Origin: Deltaproteobacteria bacterium | Lineage (GTDB): Bacteria; Bdellovibrionota; JACOXK01 | NCBI GenBank assembly: GCA_016186995.1 | Contig: JACPKQ010000001.1 | Coordinates: 1-60,120, forward strand | Direction of reading: 5' to 3' | DNA length: 60,120 nucleotides | In this document: one piece after another, positions 8,418-17,583 of the stretch | Position numbering within the stretch: position 1 is the stretch's first letter | Layout of the letters: each line of letters begins with the position of its first letter | Notes under the pieces: generated by a model | Database searches by the model: none | Seen by the model: the letters and a program-made list of their open reading frames with translations, nothing else | What the model was told of the DNA's origin: nothing | Program-made: the position numbers and the translations under genes

Positions 8418-9817
8418 GTACTTATATACCTACCCTTATACAACTTTCTTATTTGGTGGCCTCTTCATGTTTTATTTTAGGACTTCGTTATTTGGGTTCT
8501 CCTCAGACAGCTCGTCGAGGCAATGGGCTTGCCTCTATTGGAATGCTCATCGCTATTGTTGTAACGCTGTTAGATAAAAGTGTTTTGAATTATGAAATGA
8601 TTTTTGTAGGAATGATTTTAGGGTCTATCATAGGTGCTTTTTCAGCACGTCTTGTCAAAATGACAGCCATGCCTCAAATGGTAGGACTTTTCAATGGTTT
8701 TGGAGGGATAGCTTCAGCACTTGTCGCTGTAGCTGAATATCTGCGACTTGTGGGAAGTACAGAAGTGATACCACTGAATACTTTACTTATTATCTTTCTA
8801 GGACTTTTAGTAGGAGCTATTACTTTTTCAGGAAGTCTTGTTGCTTTTGGAAAACTGCAAGGTTTAGTAAGGGGTTCACCTATATCTTTTCCATTCCAAC
8901 AACCCTTTAATATTTTGTTAGTACTTGGATTTTTTGCAGGTTGTGTTTTCTTAAGTTTTCAAGGGGTGAACTTTCCTGTTTTTGTGGGGCTCATTTTTAT
9001 TTCAACTCTTTTAGGGGTTCTTTTTGTCATTGCTATTGGTGGGGCTGATATGCCTGTTGTGATTTCTCTTTTGAACTCATTTTCAGGGGTTGCAGCGAGC
9101 ATTGCTGGTTTTTTAATTATGAATAATGTTCTTATTATTTCAGGGGCTTTGGTTGGAGCTTCAGGGCTTATATTAACACAGATTATGTGTAAGGCTATGA
9201 ATCGACCTCTTTCCAATGTTCTTTTCGGAGCTTTTGGAACAGGAGATTTAGATGCTGGTGCTGGAGGTGTAGGAGCCACTGACAAATCAGTCAGATCCAT
9301 TGACGCTGAAGAAGGATCTATAATTTTAGCTTATGCTCGTTCTGTTATTGTTGTTCCTGGTTATGGAATGGCAGCAGCTCAAGCTCAACATAGTGTGAAA
9401 GCTTTGGCGGATCAACTTGAAAAACGCGGTGTTGACGTCAAATATGCCATTCACCCGGTTGCAGGTCGTATGCCAGGGCACATGAATGTTTTATTAGCTG
9501 AAGCCGATGTTCCCTATACACAACTTGTGGATATGGATGATATCAATCCAGAATTTGAAAGGACAGATGTAGTTCTTGTTATCGGTGCTAACGACGTTGT
9601 GAATCCTGCAGCTCGTCATGAGCAGACAAGCCCTATTTATGGTATGCCCATTCTTGATGTTGATAAGGCACAAAACATCATTGTGATCAAGCGAAGTCTT
9701 AATCCAGGTTTTGCAGGTATTGATAATGAATTGTTTTACAACAAAAAAACAATGATGCTTTTTGGAAATGCAAAAGATATTGTAGCTAAATTGGGTAGTG
9801 AAGTTTCTCAACTTTAA
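8414..9817 (+). CDS. pntB: NAD(P) transhydrogenase subunit beta (NADP-binding)
   Basis: A 467-residue subunit with about nine transmembrane helices (1-260, domain II) and the cytoplasmic NADP(H)-binding domain III (about 290-460). Domain III has VVPGYGMAAAQAQHSVKALAD, the conserved HPVAGRMPGHMNVLLAEA, and GANDVVNPAARHEQTSPIYGMPIL. The enzyme uses the proton gradient to reduce NADP+ with NADH. Its position immediately after the PFOR genes suggests joint control of reduced ferredoxin/NADH production and NADPH supply. Last gene of the operon; about 80 bp later comes tRNA-Val. Confidence 0.96.
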   Translation: MSTYIPTLIQLSYLVASSCFILGLRYLGSPQTARRGNGLASIGMLIAIVVTLLDKSVLNYEMIFVGMILGSIIGAFSARLVKMTAMPQMVGLFNGFGGIASALVAVAEYLRLVGSTEVIPLNTLLIIFLGLLVGAITFSGSLVAFGKLQGLVRGSPISFPFQQPFNILLVLGFFAGCVFLSFQGVNFPVFVGLIFISTLLGVLFVIAIGGADMPVVISLLNSFSGVAASIAGFLIMNNVLIISGALVGASGLILTQIMCKAMNRPLSNVLFGAFGTGDLDAGAGGVGATDKSVRSIDAEEGSIILAYARSVIVVPGYGMAAAQAQHSVKALADQLEKRGVDVKYAIHPVAGRMPGHMNVLLAEADVPYTQLVDMDDINPEFERTDVVLVIGANDVVNPAARHEQTSPIYGMPILDVDKAQNIIVIKRSLNPGFAGIDNELFYNKKTMMLFGNAKDIVAKLGSEVSQL

Positions 9818-9900
9818 AAAAAATGATTTTTAGGAATGCTCTTGCCAATTCATTTCCACAACAATAATCTGTTTTTCGAAATATTTAGTTCTGATTTTCT

Positions 9901-9975
9901 AGGCGCGTAGCTCAGGGGTAGAGCGCTACGTTGACATCGTAGAGGTCGGCGGTTCGAGACCGCCCGCGCCTACCA
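9901..9975 (+). tRNA. tRNA-Val (anticodon GAC)
   Basis: A complete cloverleaf can be folded. The acceptor stem pairs AGGCGCG (9901-9907) with CGCGCCT (9965-9971); the discriminator A and CCA are encoded (9972-9975). The D arm is GCTC...GAGC, the anticodon stem CTACG/CGTAG closes the loop TTGACAT with anticodon GAC, and the T arm is GGCGG TTCGAGA CCGCC. GAC reads GUC (and GUU by wobble only poorly), so this is valine. I saw no duplicated copy of its 3' end downstream that would mark an integrated element. Confidence 0.95.
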
Positions 9976-10014
9976 TTTGTCAAGGTATTCGAACCCGGAT
10001 TCAAATTTTTTTTT
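9975..10014 (+). terminator. Possible terminator after tRNA-Val
   Basis: ATTTG (9975-9979) can pair with CAAAT (10002-10006), enclosing a partly complementary segment, and is followed by a run of nine T (10006-10014). The stem is weak; the T run is the main evidence. Confidence 0.3.
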
Positions 10015-10050
10015 GTCATTCTGAGGCGAAGCCGAAGAATCTTGGATTTT
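10015..10050. repeat. Dispersed intergenic palindrome, GTCATTCTGAG/GAAGAATC type
   Basis: GTCATTCTGAGGCGAAGCC followed by GAAGAATCTTGGAT. The core GGCGAAGCC can pair as GGC/GCC, and the flanks contain the CATTCT.../AGAATC half-sites. Similar words recur at 55501, 55791 and 60010, so this belongs to the window's family of small intergenic hairpins. It sits between the tRNA and the arsenic operon. Confidence 0.6.
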
Positions 10051-10107
10051 GAGCTAGGTTTCATAACTGTGTATTTGAAATTTATAAGAAATAGTATCGT
10101 ATTGCTT

Positions 10108-10127
10108 TTATCGTAAAATTACGATAA
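10108..10127. promoter_or_regulatory. ArsR operator palindrome
   Basis: A perfect 9-2-9 inverted repeat, TTATCGTAA-AA-TTACGATAA, ends ten bases before the arsR start codon. ArsR repressors bind such A/T-rich palindromes over the promoter, so autoregulation and induction by arsenite are expected. A further half-site-like TATCGTA lies just upstream at 10095-10101. The promoter itself cannot be fixed: several weak -10-like words overlap the palindrome. Confidence 0.7.
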
Positions 10128-10137
10128 AGAAACAACA

Positions 10138-10479
10138 ATGACTCAAAAAAATAATTCCTGTAAGCCCGCAAATTGCTTGAAGGCAAAGGCACGCGTTTTC
10201 GAAAGTACCGCCAATGGAGATCAAGCCTTAGCTATCCTTGCTAAAGCTATGGGACATCCAATACGGGTTTCTATAATTCGAATGCTTTTGAAGGAGAAAC
10301 GCTGTGTTTGTTCACAAATAGTAGATAAATTGCCTTTAGCTCAATCTACGGTTTCTCAACACTTAAAAGTATTAAAAGATGCCGGATTGATTCAAGGTGA
10401 AATTAAAGGGCCAAGCACTTGCTACTGCATAAACAGAAATGGATTGAAACAATTAAAGAAATTAGTGGCTCTTTTTTAA
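10138..10479 (+). CDS. arsR: ArsR-family arsenical-responsive repressor
   Basis: A 113-residue winged-helix repressor. Residues 34-86 form the helix-turn-helix, with [18 protein letters not shown] as the recognition helix. The metalloid site is likely RCVCSQIV (Cys56 and Cys58), equivalent to the ELCVCDL motif of plasmid R773 ArsR. Extra Cys pairs occur at C8/C13 and C95/C97 near the ends; similar terminal Cys are used as alternative As(III) sites in other ArsR groups, so the actual ligand set is uncertain. It precedes acr3 by 19 bp and has its own palindromic operator. Dissociation on arsenite binding would derepress acr3 and arsC. Confidence 0.92.
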   Translation: MTQKNNSCKPANCLKAKARVFESTANGDQALAILAKAMGHPIRVSIIRMLLKEKRCVCSQIVDKLPLAQSTVSQHLKVLKDAGLIQGEIKGPSTCYCINRNGLKQLKKLVALF

Positions 10480-10498
10480 TAAGAAAGGACATCAGGAT

Positions 10499-11584
10499 AT
10501 GGAAAAGGTTTTTCAAAAAGAAAGAAAATTAAGTTTTTTTGATCAGTATTTAACATTATGGATTTTTTTAGCTATGGCACTGGGAGTTTCATTAGGATAC
10601 TTCTTTCCAAAAGCTTCGGGGATATGGAATATGCTTCAGGTGGGAACAACGAACATCCCAATTGCCATGGGACTTATTTTCATGATGTATCCCCCTTTGG
10701 CAAAAGTAAGGTATGAAGAATTAGGAAAGGTATTTTGTGATACCAAGATTCTTGGGCTTTCTTTGGTTCAAAACTGGATCATTGGTCCGATACTCATGTT
10801 TGTCTTGGCTTTAGTATTTTTGCATGGCTATCCTGAATATAGGGTGGGGCTTATCATGATTGGGATTGCCCGCTGTATCGCCATGGTCATTGTTTGGAAT
10901 GATCTAGCCAAAGGGGATACGGAGTATTGTGCAGGTCTTGTGGCATTTAATTCAATATTTCAGGTTTTGTTTTATCCCGTTTATGCATGGGTTTTTATTA
11001 CTATTGTTCCAACGTGGTTTGGGTTTCAGGGAAGCGCAGTCAACATCACGATCACTCAGATCGCACAAAGCGTATTCATTTATTTAGGAATCCCCTTTAT
11101 TGCAGGCATGATGAGCCGGTTTTTGTTACTTAGAATAAAAGGAAGAGAATGGTATGAGAAAAAATTTATTCCCAAAATAAGCCCTCTAACATTAATAGCA
11201 TTGTTATTTACAATTATCGTTATGTTCTCTCTAAAGGGAGAATATATTGTTGAGCTTCCGATGGATGTTATCATCATTGCTATCCCGCTACTTATTTATT
11301 TTGTAGTCATGTTTTTAATCTCTTTTTATATGAGTCATAAACTTAATACTGTATATTCAAAGGCTGCAACGCTTTCGTTTACGGCAGCAAGTAATAACTT
11401 TGAGCTTGCGATTGCTGTGGCTATAGCAGTTTTTGGTATTCATTCCGGAGCCGCCTTTGCAGCTGTCATTGGGCCATTGGTCGAAGTACCTGTGATGATA
11501 AGTTTAGTGAATGTTTCGCTATTTTTCAGGAAAAAGAGCCAAGCGGCAAAAGAATTCTTAGAGCCGCTAGCAGATGTCAAATAA
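10499..11584 (+). CDS. acr3: Arsenite efflux transporter, ACR3 family
   Basis: A 361-residue inner-membrane protein with about ten hydrophobic helices. It matches ACR3 (bile acid/arsenite/riboflavin transporter fold), not ArsB. Residue Cys126 in [16 protein letters not shown] is the conserved As(III)-interacting Cys, and the conserved Glu is in [10 protein letters not shown] near residue 334. [19 protein letters not shown] and [18 protein letters not shown] are further family signatures. It exports arsenite using the membrane potential. Good Shine-Dalgarno (AGAAAGGACATCAGGAT). Its stop shares one base with arsC. Confidence 0.95.
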   Translation: MEKVFQKERKLSFFDQYLTLWIFLAMALGVSLGYFFPKASGIWNMLQVGTTNIPIAMGLIFMMYPPLAKVRYEELGKVFCDTKILGLSLVQNWIIGPILMFVLALVFLHGYPEYRVGLIMIGIARCIAMVIVWNDLAKGDTEYCAGLVAFNSIFQVLFYPVYAWVFITIVPTWFGFQGSAVNITITQIAQSVFIYLGIPFIAGMMSRFLLLRIKGREWYEKKFIPKISPLTLIALLFTIIVMFSLKGEYIVELPMDVIIIAIPLLIYFVVMFLISFYMSHKLNTVYSKAATLSFTAASNNFELAIAVAIAVFGIHSGAAFAAVIGPLVEVPVMISLVNVSLFFRKKSQAAKEFLEPLADVK

Positions 11585-12015
11585 TGAAAAAAAATGTACC
11601 TGTAAAATCAATACTATTTTTGTGTACAGGAAATTCTTGTAGAAGCCAGATGGCAGAGGGTTTTGCTAAAAAATATGCACCCAAAGAAATGAAAATTTAT
11701 AGTGCTGGTATAAAAGCTCATGGTTTAAATCCATTCGCTGTTCAAGTTATGAAAGAGGCAGGAATTGATATCTCAGATCAAACTTCTAAAACCGTTGATA
11801 CTATTCCTCAAAGTGAAATAAATATGGTTATTACAGTCTGTGGCCATGCCCATGAAACGTGTCCTGTATTTCCTGGAAATGTAAGACGTCTTCATTGGGA
11901 TATTGAAGATCCAGTAAAAGCGAAGGGTTCTGAAGAAGAAATGTTAGATGTCTTTAGAAAAATCCGAGATATTTTACAAAGAAAAATTGAGAACTTTTTT
12001 CAAAACTATAATTGA
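11584..12015 (+). CDS. arsC: Arsenate reductase, thioredoxin-coupled (LMW phosphatase type)
   Basis: A 143-residue arsenate reductase of the low-molecular-weight tyrosine phosphatase fold. The P-loop is CTGNSCRSQ with nucleophile Cys14, Cys19 and Arg20. The redox relay Cys are Cys86 and Cys93 in VCGHAHETCPVF, matching C82/C89 of the staphylococcal pI258 enzyme, so the disulfide is presumably reduced by thioredoxin. The general acid lies in WDIEDP (about 107-112). Converts As(V) to As(III), which Acr3 exports. Overlaps acr3 by one base. Confidence 0.95.
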   Translation: MKKNVPVKSILFLCTGNSCRSQMAEGFAKKYAPKEMKIYSAGIKAHGLNPFAVQVMKEAGIDISDQTSKTVDTIPQSEINMVITVCGHAHETCPVFPGNVRRLHWDIEDPVKAKGSEEEMLDVFRKIRDILQRKIENFFQNYN

Positions 12016-12258
12016 TCTTTTTAAACTGAAACCGACACTCACTAAGACAACTAGGTAGAGATATCTCTGGATCCCCGCCTTCGCGGGGATGACCACAGAA
12101 GATGTCATCCTGTCAAAACTTGCATACATTCACCAGCGATAAGATGCTGCCTTAAGTAATTCAAATTCTACCCTGGGGAGTCTTGGCTCTCCGGGATACC
12201 TTTGGAAGATTTTTTGAAACAGTTATGGGAGAAGTGAAGCCTACCCTCAGGTTGTACA
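12016..12258. other. Non-coding interval with a hairpin repeat
   Basis: Between convergent arsC and a lipoprotein gene. It contains the perfect hairpin ATCCCCGC-CTTC-GCGGGGAT at 12071-12090 followed by GAC, one of the dispersed GTCAT-type palindromes, and a weaker GC-rich inverted pair near 12173-12200 (CTGGGGAG / CTCTCCGG). These may end transcription from both sides. No gene seen. Confidence 0.6.
12069..12093. repeat. Dispersed intergenic palindrome with CTTC loop
   Basis: GG followed by perfect 8-bp arms ATCCCCGC / GCGGGGAT around a CTTC loop, then GAC. Same layout as the copies at 33966, 34333 and 55771, where the arm sequence differs but the outer GGAT/ATGAC words are kept. Confidence 0.65.
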
Positions 12259-12993
12259 TTAGAAGTGTTTAATTGAAGCTTTGATATTTTGCTCAATAGT
12301 AGATCTGTTATTTTGATCTACAGGATCCACAAGCTGGCCTCCTACTAGAAACCACTTATCTAAATCGACTGTTAAATTAACATCAATTGATGTTTGTCCT
12401 TCTTTTATTTCTAGTGGGGAACGCAGAAAATAAACTTGAGTTTCATTAAGACGATTCTTAAATTCAAAAGATTTTGCAGAAATCCCATCTGTCGTATCAT
12501 TATCATAAGTCCCTTTAACGTAAATGCTATAACCATTATCTTTAACAAACTCTGTAAACTCGGGATTTTTACTGAGGTCAATGGCAGCTATTTCAATTGG
12601 ATCAAGTTTATGAATATCAAATTTTATTCTATCATAAGTCGCAAAGGGTAGTTGTGAAACGGCAACGATATTTTTTGTATTATCTAATTTAATATCAACG
12701 ACAAAAGCATTCGTTTTGAAATCAGCTTCAGGACCTGAAGTTTTTCTAAATTGAATTCTTCTTAAAACTAGCGCAGCTTTTTCTACACTTATTTGAGAAG
12801 TACCTTGTGTAAATGTCTTGATAGCACTTGTGGTAGTGCCAAGAGGAGAAACCACCGGTGCTGTCGAAGGACTTACGACCCCACCACTTGATGTAAAACT
12901 TAATGTAGTAGATGATTCTTCAGCACAGCTTTGTAAGCCGAAAATACAAATCAGAGTAAGGGCAAAGACATATAAAAAACTTCTTTTTTTCAT
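12259..12993 (-). CDS. Lipoprotein of unknown function
   Basis: A 244-residue lipoprotein. Residues 1-23 are a signal peptide ending in a lipobox, GLQSC, with lipidated Cys23. A Ser/Thr/Pro/Val-rich linker follows (about 25-65), then a beta-rich domain (70-244) with repeated statements such as VEKAALVLRRIQFRK, YDRIKFDIHKL and DVNLTVDLDKWF. The pattern is reminiscent of DUF4382-type surface lipoproteins, but I am not certain. Monocistronic, with a fair Shine-Dalgarno (AAGGAGTTATTCCC) before the ATG. No functional clue from neighbours. Confidence 0.7.
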   Translation of the reverse strand: MKKRSFLYVFALTLICIFGLQSCAEESSTTLSFTSSGGVVSPSTAPVVSPLGTTTSAIKTFTQGTSQISVEKAALVLRRIQFRKTSGPEADFKTNAFVVDIKLDNTKNIVAVSQLPFATYDRIKFDIHKLDPIEIAAIDLSKNPEFTEFVKDNGYSIYVKGTYDNDTTDGISAKSFEFKNRLNETQVYFLRSPLEIKEGQTSIDVNLTVDLDKWFLVGGQLVDPVDQNNRSTIEQNIKASIKHF

Positions 12994-13218
12994 GGGAATA
13001 ACTCCTTCTTGAGGACAATATGACTTTAATGATAATTATATCAAACGCTCTATTTTAAATCTAGAAGATTAAGTAATCGTTCTAACATGCTGTTTTTATT
13101 TGACTTATTAATTCAAGGATTCGAGATCGGTTTGAATTGCGACACCGAGGTCTTGCTTTGAAAATTCCGACGTCTAGATTCATAAAGATAATTTTCCAAA
13201 AGGCCGATACACTGTATT

Positions 13219-14343
13219 ATGGGAGCTCACGCTAAAAAAACACATCCAGACTTGATATCCTCAGATCAGGGTTTTTTAGCTACTCTTAAAGAACTTACAG
13301 AATTTAAAGATGCTCTTAATGAAATTTTTGAAATTGCCGTTACGGACTCTGAGGGCCACATTATTTTTGCTAACGATCGTTTTGTAAAACTTTCTGGCTA
13401 TACACGTCACGAGCTGCTTGGAAAGACTCATCAAATATTAAAATCAGGGGAGCAGGGACTTGCATTCTATAAAAATCTTTGGGGTACTATTATTCAAGGA
13501 AAAGTGTGGCATGGTGAAGTAAAAAATCTTCGTAAAGATGGTTCCTATTATTGGCTTGATACCATTATTGTTCCCGTAATGGGAAAAAATGGTTGCCCCG
13601 AAAAATACATTGCTATTCGCAAAGATATTACAGTCTTGAAAGAGGCACAAAAGAATGCACAATTACAGACTGAATTTACTTCCATAGTTTCCCATGAATT
13701 GCGCACCCCATTAGCTGCTATTCAGCAAAGCGTTGATCTTCTCTTAGAAGGAGTTGTAGGAGAAACTACAGAAAAACAACACAGTATTTTAAAAATACTT
13801 AAGAGGAATATTCATCACTTAGTTCAGTTAACGACATCGATATTGGATTTTTCAAAAATCCAAATGTCTGGATATACTTTATCTCTGAGTACTTTAAACT
13901 TGAACAAACTTGTTTATGAGTACATAGAACAATCCATGCCCTTGGCTGTTTCAAAAGGAATAGATTTAACATATTCACTTGATCCACAGTGTGAAGAAGT
14001 TCCGGGTGATAAAGAAAAAGTTATCCAAGTCTTAAGTAATATTATTCATAATGCCATCAAATTTACATCTCAAGGAAAAGTGGAGGTAACATCATACATG
14101 GATAAAAAACAGGTGGTTATAGCTGTACGCGATCAAGGGCCGGGTATTAGCAAAGAAGACTTACCCAAATTATTCCAATATTTTTCCCAAATAAATAAGA
14201 GTGAGAAGGCAGATTTAAAGGGTTCGGGATTAGGACTCTTTATTTCAAAAAAAATTATGGAATTGCATGGTGGAGTCATAGACGTACAATCTGAAGTAGG
14301 ACGTGGTAGTATGTTTTTCATTAAGTTTCCAAGAAAAAAATAG
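13219..14343 (+). CDS. PAS-domain sensor histidine kinase (orphan)
   Basis: A 374-residue soluble histidine kinase. A PAS domain with PAC tail covers about 33-140 (TDSEGHIIFANDRFVKLSGY ... YIAIRKDITVL). The dimerisation domain has the phosphoacceptor His159 in SHELRTPLAA. The ATPase domain (about 255-372) shows N box IHNAIKFT, G1 box RDQGPGIS, and G2 box KGSGLGLFISKKI. No transmembrane helix or signal peptide is visible, so it senses a cytoplasmic signal. No response regulator is adjacent. The Shine-Dalgarno before the ATG is poor, and the upstream 225 bp hold nothing I can recognise. The gene is convergent with cusA. Confidence 0.9.
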   Translation: MGAHAKKTHPDLISSDQGFLATLKELTEFKDALNEIFEIAVTDSEGHIIFANDRFVKLSGYTRHELLGKTHQILKSGEQGLAFYKNLWGTIIQGKVWHGEVKNLRKDGSYYWLDTIIVPVMGKNGCPEKYIAIRKDITVLKEAQKNAQLQTEFTSIVSHELRTPLAAIQQSVDLLLEGVVGETTEKQHSILKILKRNIHHLVQLTTSILDFSKIQMSGYTLSLSTLNLNKLVYEYIEQSMPLAVSKGIDLTYSLDPQCEEVPGDKEKVIQVLSNIIHNAIKFTSQGKVEVTSYMDKKQVVIAVRDQGPGISKEDLPKLFQYFSQINKSEKADLKGSGLGLFISKKIMELHGGVIDVQSEVGRGSMFFIKFPRKK

Positions 14344-14366
14344 CTTGGAAATGAATTCGAAGCCTT

Positions 14367-17300
14367 CTAACTCATTATAGGTTTTGACTTCCACATATAA
14401 TAAATAACAGGGTACACCAAAAGTTCAAGAATGAAGCTTGTTGCAAGGCCTCCGACCATCGGAGCTGCAATACGTTTCATAACGTCTGCTCCTGTTCCCA
14501 TCGTCCACATAATAGGTAAAAGCCCCATAAAAGCAGCCATGACCGTCATCATTTTGGGTCTAATTCTTTTAACAGCTCCTTCAATGATGCCTTCTTTAAG
14601 ATCTTCAAGTGTGTTCATCTTGTTAGCTTTGACTCGATCATCATAAGCAATATCAAGATAAAGAAGCATAAAAACTCCTGTTTCTGCATCGAGCCCCATC
14701 AACGCAATCATGCCCACCCACACTGCGATAGACATGTGATACCCCAAAATATAGAGAAGCCAGACTCCACCAATCAGTGAAAAAGGCACTGCAAGCATGA
14801 CAATGCCTGTTTTCACTAGGGATTGTGTGTTCATATAAAGTAAAAGAGCTATCAAAAAGAGAGTGAGTGGAATAACGGCTTTAAGCCTTTCTTTGACACG
14901 AGTCATGTTTTCATATTGTCCACTCCATACGAGGTTGTAACCACTGGGCACTTCGATTTGATTTTCAACTATTTTTTTTGCATCTTGAATATAGCTTCCC
15001 ATATCTCGATCTAAAAAATCAATATAGATGTATCCAGCGCGTAATCCATTTTCATTTCGAATCATGGCAGGGCCTTTGACCATTTGAATGTCTGCTAATT
15101 GGGCCATAGGAATATGCACACCGCTGGGTGTAGAAACGAGAATTCTTCGTAAAGCTTCAATGTCTTCTCTAAATTCTCTGGCATAGCGGATGTTGATAGG
15201 ATATCGTTCAAGGCCTTCAACAGTGTGACTGATATTTTCACCACCCACAGCAGAATTAACAATCATCTGTGCTTCACTAATAGAAATACCATAGCGAGCA
15301 AGTTCGTCTCGGTTTAAAACAAAATCAAGATAATAACCATCGGCGGCTCTTTCAGCATACACATTACGTGTTCCAGGCACTTGTCTTACAACCGCTTCAA
15401 TTTTTTCGCTTATTTCTTGAATGATTTTAACATCCGATCCTAAAACTTTAATGCCAATGGGGGTGCGAATGCCTGTTGCAAGCATATCAATTCTATTTTT
15501 GATGGGCATTGTCCAAATATTAGGAATACCTGCAAATTTTAATTTTTCATTCATGTCATTTTGAAGTTCTTCAAATGTTCGAGAGGTTTTGAAAAAGAAA
15601 AACTTTTTTTTAACTCGAGGCCACTCAGATTCTGGTTTTAACACAACCGTTGTTTCAACCATGGAAAAGGGGGCAGGGTCTGTAGAAGTGTCTGCTCTAC
15701 CTGCCTTTCCAAAAACCGTTTGAACTTCCGGAAACTCTTTTAAAAGTTTGTCTTGTTTTTGAAGAATTCTTTGTGCCTCTGTGACAGACATGCCCGGAAA
15801 AGCCGTTGGCATATAAAGATAAGCCCCCTCATTTAAAGGAGGCATAAATTCAGAACCCAAATTCATAAAAGCTGGAATAGTCGAGAGGAGTAAAAAACCC
15901 ACAACAATCAGTGTTTTTTTACTGTGTTTTAAAACAAAGTGAACGGCTGGTTCATAGTAGCGAAAGAGAATACGACTAATAGGATGCTTTTCTTCTGCAT
16001 AATATCTTCCTACAAGTGTGTGGTTGGCTAAAGTACAAAGCCATTTTGGTTTAAAAGAAAAAAAATCCATTCTTGCAAAGAGCATTCGAAGCGCTGGATC
16101 AATAGTGATAGCTAAAACAGCTGCTAGAGCCATGGCGAGCGTTTTTGAAACAGCAAGGGGTGTAAAAAGTCGTCCTTCTTGGTCGACAAGGGTAAAAATA
16201 GGTAAAAAAGAAACAGCAATAACAAGAAGAGAAAAGAAAACAGAGGGGCCTACTTGTTTAAGAGCATCTAGGCGAACTTTATGAATATCTCCATGTCTTC
16301 CTGTGGCGTTCCACAATTCTAATTTTTTATAGGCGTTTTCAACTTCAACGATAGCACCATCCACCAAAACCCCAATTGAGATAGCAATACCTGCCAAAGA
16401 CATAATGTTTGTTGTGAGTCCCATAAAATACATAGGGATAAATGCTAGAAATACAGAGATGGGAATCGTCATAATAGGCACAATAGCTGAGGGGATGTGC
16501 CAAAGGAAAAGAAGAATCACAAGACTTACAATAATCATTTCAAGTACAAGTTCGTGTTTTAAAGTGCCAATAGCTCTTTTAATAAGATCAGAGCGATCAT
16601 AGGTTGAAATAATTTTTACACCTTTGGGTAAGGTGGGTTTTAATTCGTCAATACGTTTTTTAACTCTATCAATAACATTCAGCGCATTTTCTCCCTGACG
16701 CATAACAACAATACCGCCAACGGTATTTCCCAATCCATCTAAATCAGAAACACCTCTTCTCATATCGGGCCCTAACTCTACATTTCCAAGGTGTTTGACA
16801 AGAATAGGAACCCCGGATTTGGAATCTGTTGTCACAACAATTTTTTCTATATCAGAAATATTTTTAACATAACCACGTCCTCGAACCATGTATTCGGTTC
16901 CTGAAAATTCTAAAACTCTTCCACCTGTATCGTTATTGCCGTCTTGTACAGCCTTAATAAGTTGACTGAGTGAAATATTGTAGGTGATGAGTTTATTAGG
17001 ATCGATATTGATTTGATATTGTTTTACAAAACCACCTATGGTGGCAACTTCGGCAACCCCGGGCACCGCTTGAAGGTGAAACTTCAAATTCCAATCTTGA
17101 AGGCTTCGAAGTTCTGCTAAGTTAAGATTTCCTGAATCATCTTGAAGTGCATACTGATAAACCCATCCTATACTTGTCGCGTCAGGGCCTATTTCTGTTT
17201 TTACATCAGCAGGAAGTTTTGGAAGAATTTTGCTTAAATATTCAAGAACTCTACTTCGGGCCCAATAAAGATCAGTTCCATCTTCAAAGATGACATACAC

Positions 17301-17573
17301 ATAAGAAAAACCAAAATCAGAAACCCCTCGAATAGCTTTGATTTTAGGAGCTCCTAAAAGAGAAGTAACAACGGGGTAGGTGACTTGGTCTTCAATAATA
17401 TCTGGAGAACGATCCCATTTTGAATAAATAATAACTTGGGTGTCGGAAAGATCTGGAATGGCATCGAGTGGTATGTTTTGAATGGTCCAAGCGGCTGCTA
17501 AAATGGCAGCGGTCGTAAAAATAAATATGAGAAATTTATTATGTGCGCTGAATTCTATAATTTTTTCAATCAT
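14367..17573 (-). CDS. cusA: Heavy-metal efflux RND transporter, CusA/CzcA type
   Basis: A 1068-residue inner-membrane RND pump of the heavy-metal-export group. It has the N-terminal helix (about 12-30), two large periplasmic loops and 12 predicted membrane helices. TM4 contains GVLVDGAIVEVENAYKKLE, whose Asp and Glu residues are typical of metal RNDs, and the C-terminal half has MPPLNEGAYLYMPTAFPGMS and KNRIDMLATGIRTPIGIKV, characteristic of CusA. Third gene of a cusC-cusB-cusA operon read leftwards, 10 bp after cusB. Substrate is most likely Cu(I)/Ag(I), inferred from the CusA-like motifs and the CusB metal-binding modules; Zn/Co/Cd cannot be excluded. Confidence 0.92.
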   Translation of the reverse strand: MIEKIIEFSAHNKFLIFIFTTAAILAAAWTIQNIPLDAIPDLSDTQVIIYSKWDRSPDIIEDQVTYPVVTSLLGAPKIKAIRGVSDFGFSYVYVIFEDGTDLYWARSRVLEYLSKILPKLPADVKTEIGPDATSIGWVYQYALQDDSGNLNLAELRSLQDWNLKFHLQAVPGVAEVATIGGFVKQYQINIDPNKLITYNISLSQLIKAVQDGNNDTGGRVLEFSGTEYMVRGRGYVKNISDIEKIVVTTDSKSGVPILVKHLGNVELGPDMRRGVSDLDGLGNTVGGIVVMRQGENALNVIDRVKKRIDELKPTLPKGVKIISTYDRSDLIKRAIGTLKHELVLEMIIVSLVILLFLWHIPSAIVPIMTIPISVFLAFIPMYFMGLTTNIMSLAGIAISIGVLVDGAIVEVENAYKKLELWNATGRHGDIHKVRLDALKQVGPSVFFSLLVIAVSFLPIFTLVDQEGRLFTPLAVSKTLAMALAAVLAITIDPALRMLFARMDFFSFKPKWLCTLANHTLVGRYYAEEKHPISRILFRYYEPAVHFVLKHSKKTLIVVGFLLLSTIPAFMNLGSEFMPPLNEGAYLYMPTAFPGMSVTEAQRILQKQDKLLKEFPEVQTVFGKAGRADTSTDPAPFSMVETTVVLKPESEWPRVKKKFFFFKTSRTFEELQNDMNEKLKFAGIPNIWTMPIKNRIDMLATGIRTPIGIKVLGSDVKIIQEISEKIEAVVRQVPGTRNVYAERAADGYYLDFVLNRDELARYGISISEAQMIVNSAVGGENISHTVEGLERYPINIRYAREFREDIEALRRILVSTPSGVHIPMAQLADIQMVKGPAMIRNENGLRAGYIYIDFLDRDMGSYIQDAKKIVENQIEVPSGYNLVWSGQYENMTRVKERLKAVIPLTLFLIALLLYMNTQSLVKTGIVMLAVPFSLIGGVWLLYILGYHMSIAVWVGMIALMGLDAETGVFMLLYLDIAYDDRVKANKMNTLEDLKEGIIEGAVKRIRPKMMTVMAAFMGLLPIMWTMGTGADVMKRIAAPMVGGLATSFILELLVYPVIYYMWKSKPIMS

Positions 17574-17583
17574 AGTCTATCCT

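Noticed and set aside
9901-12093. Arsenic operon as a tRNA-integrated genomic island
   Set aside because: The operon follows tRNA-Val directly, but there is no integrase and no duplicated tRNA 3' end downstream, and composition is like its neighbours.
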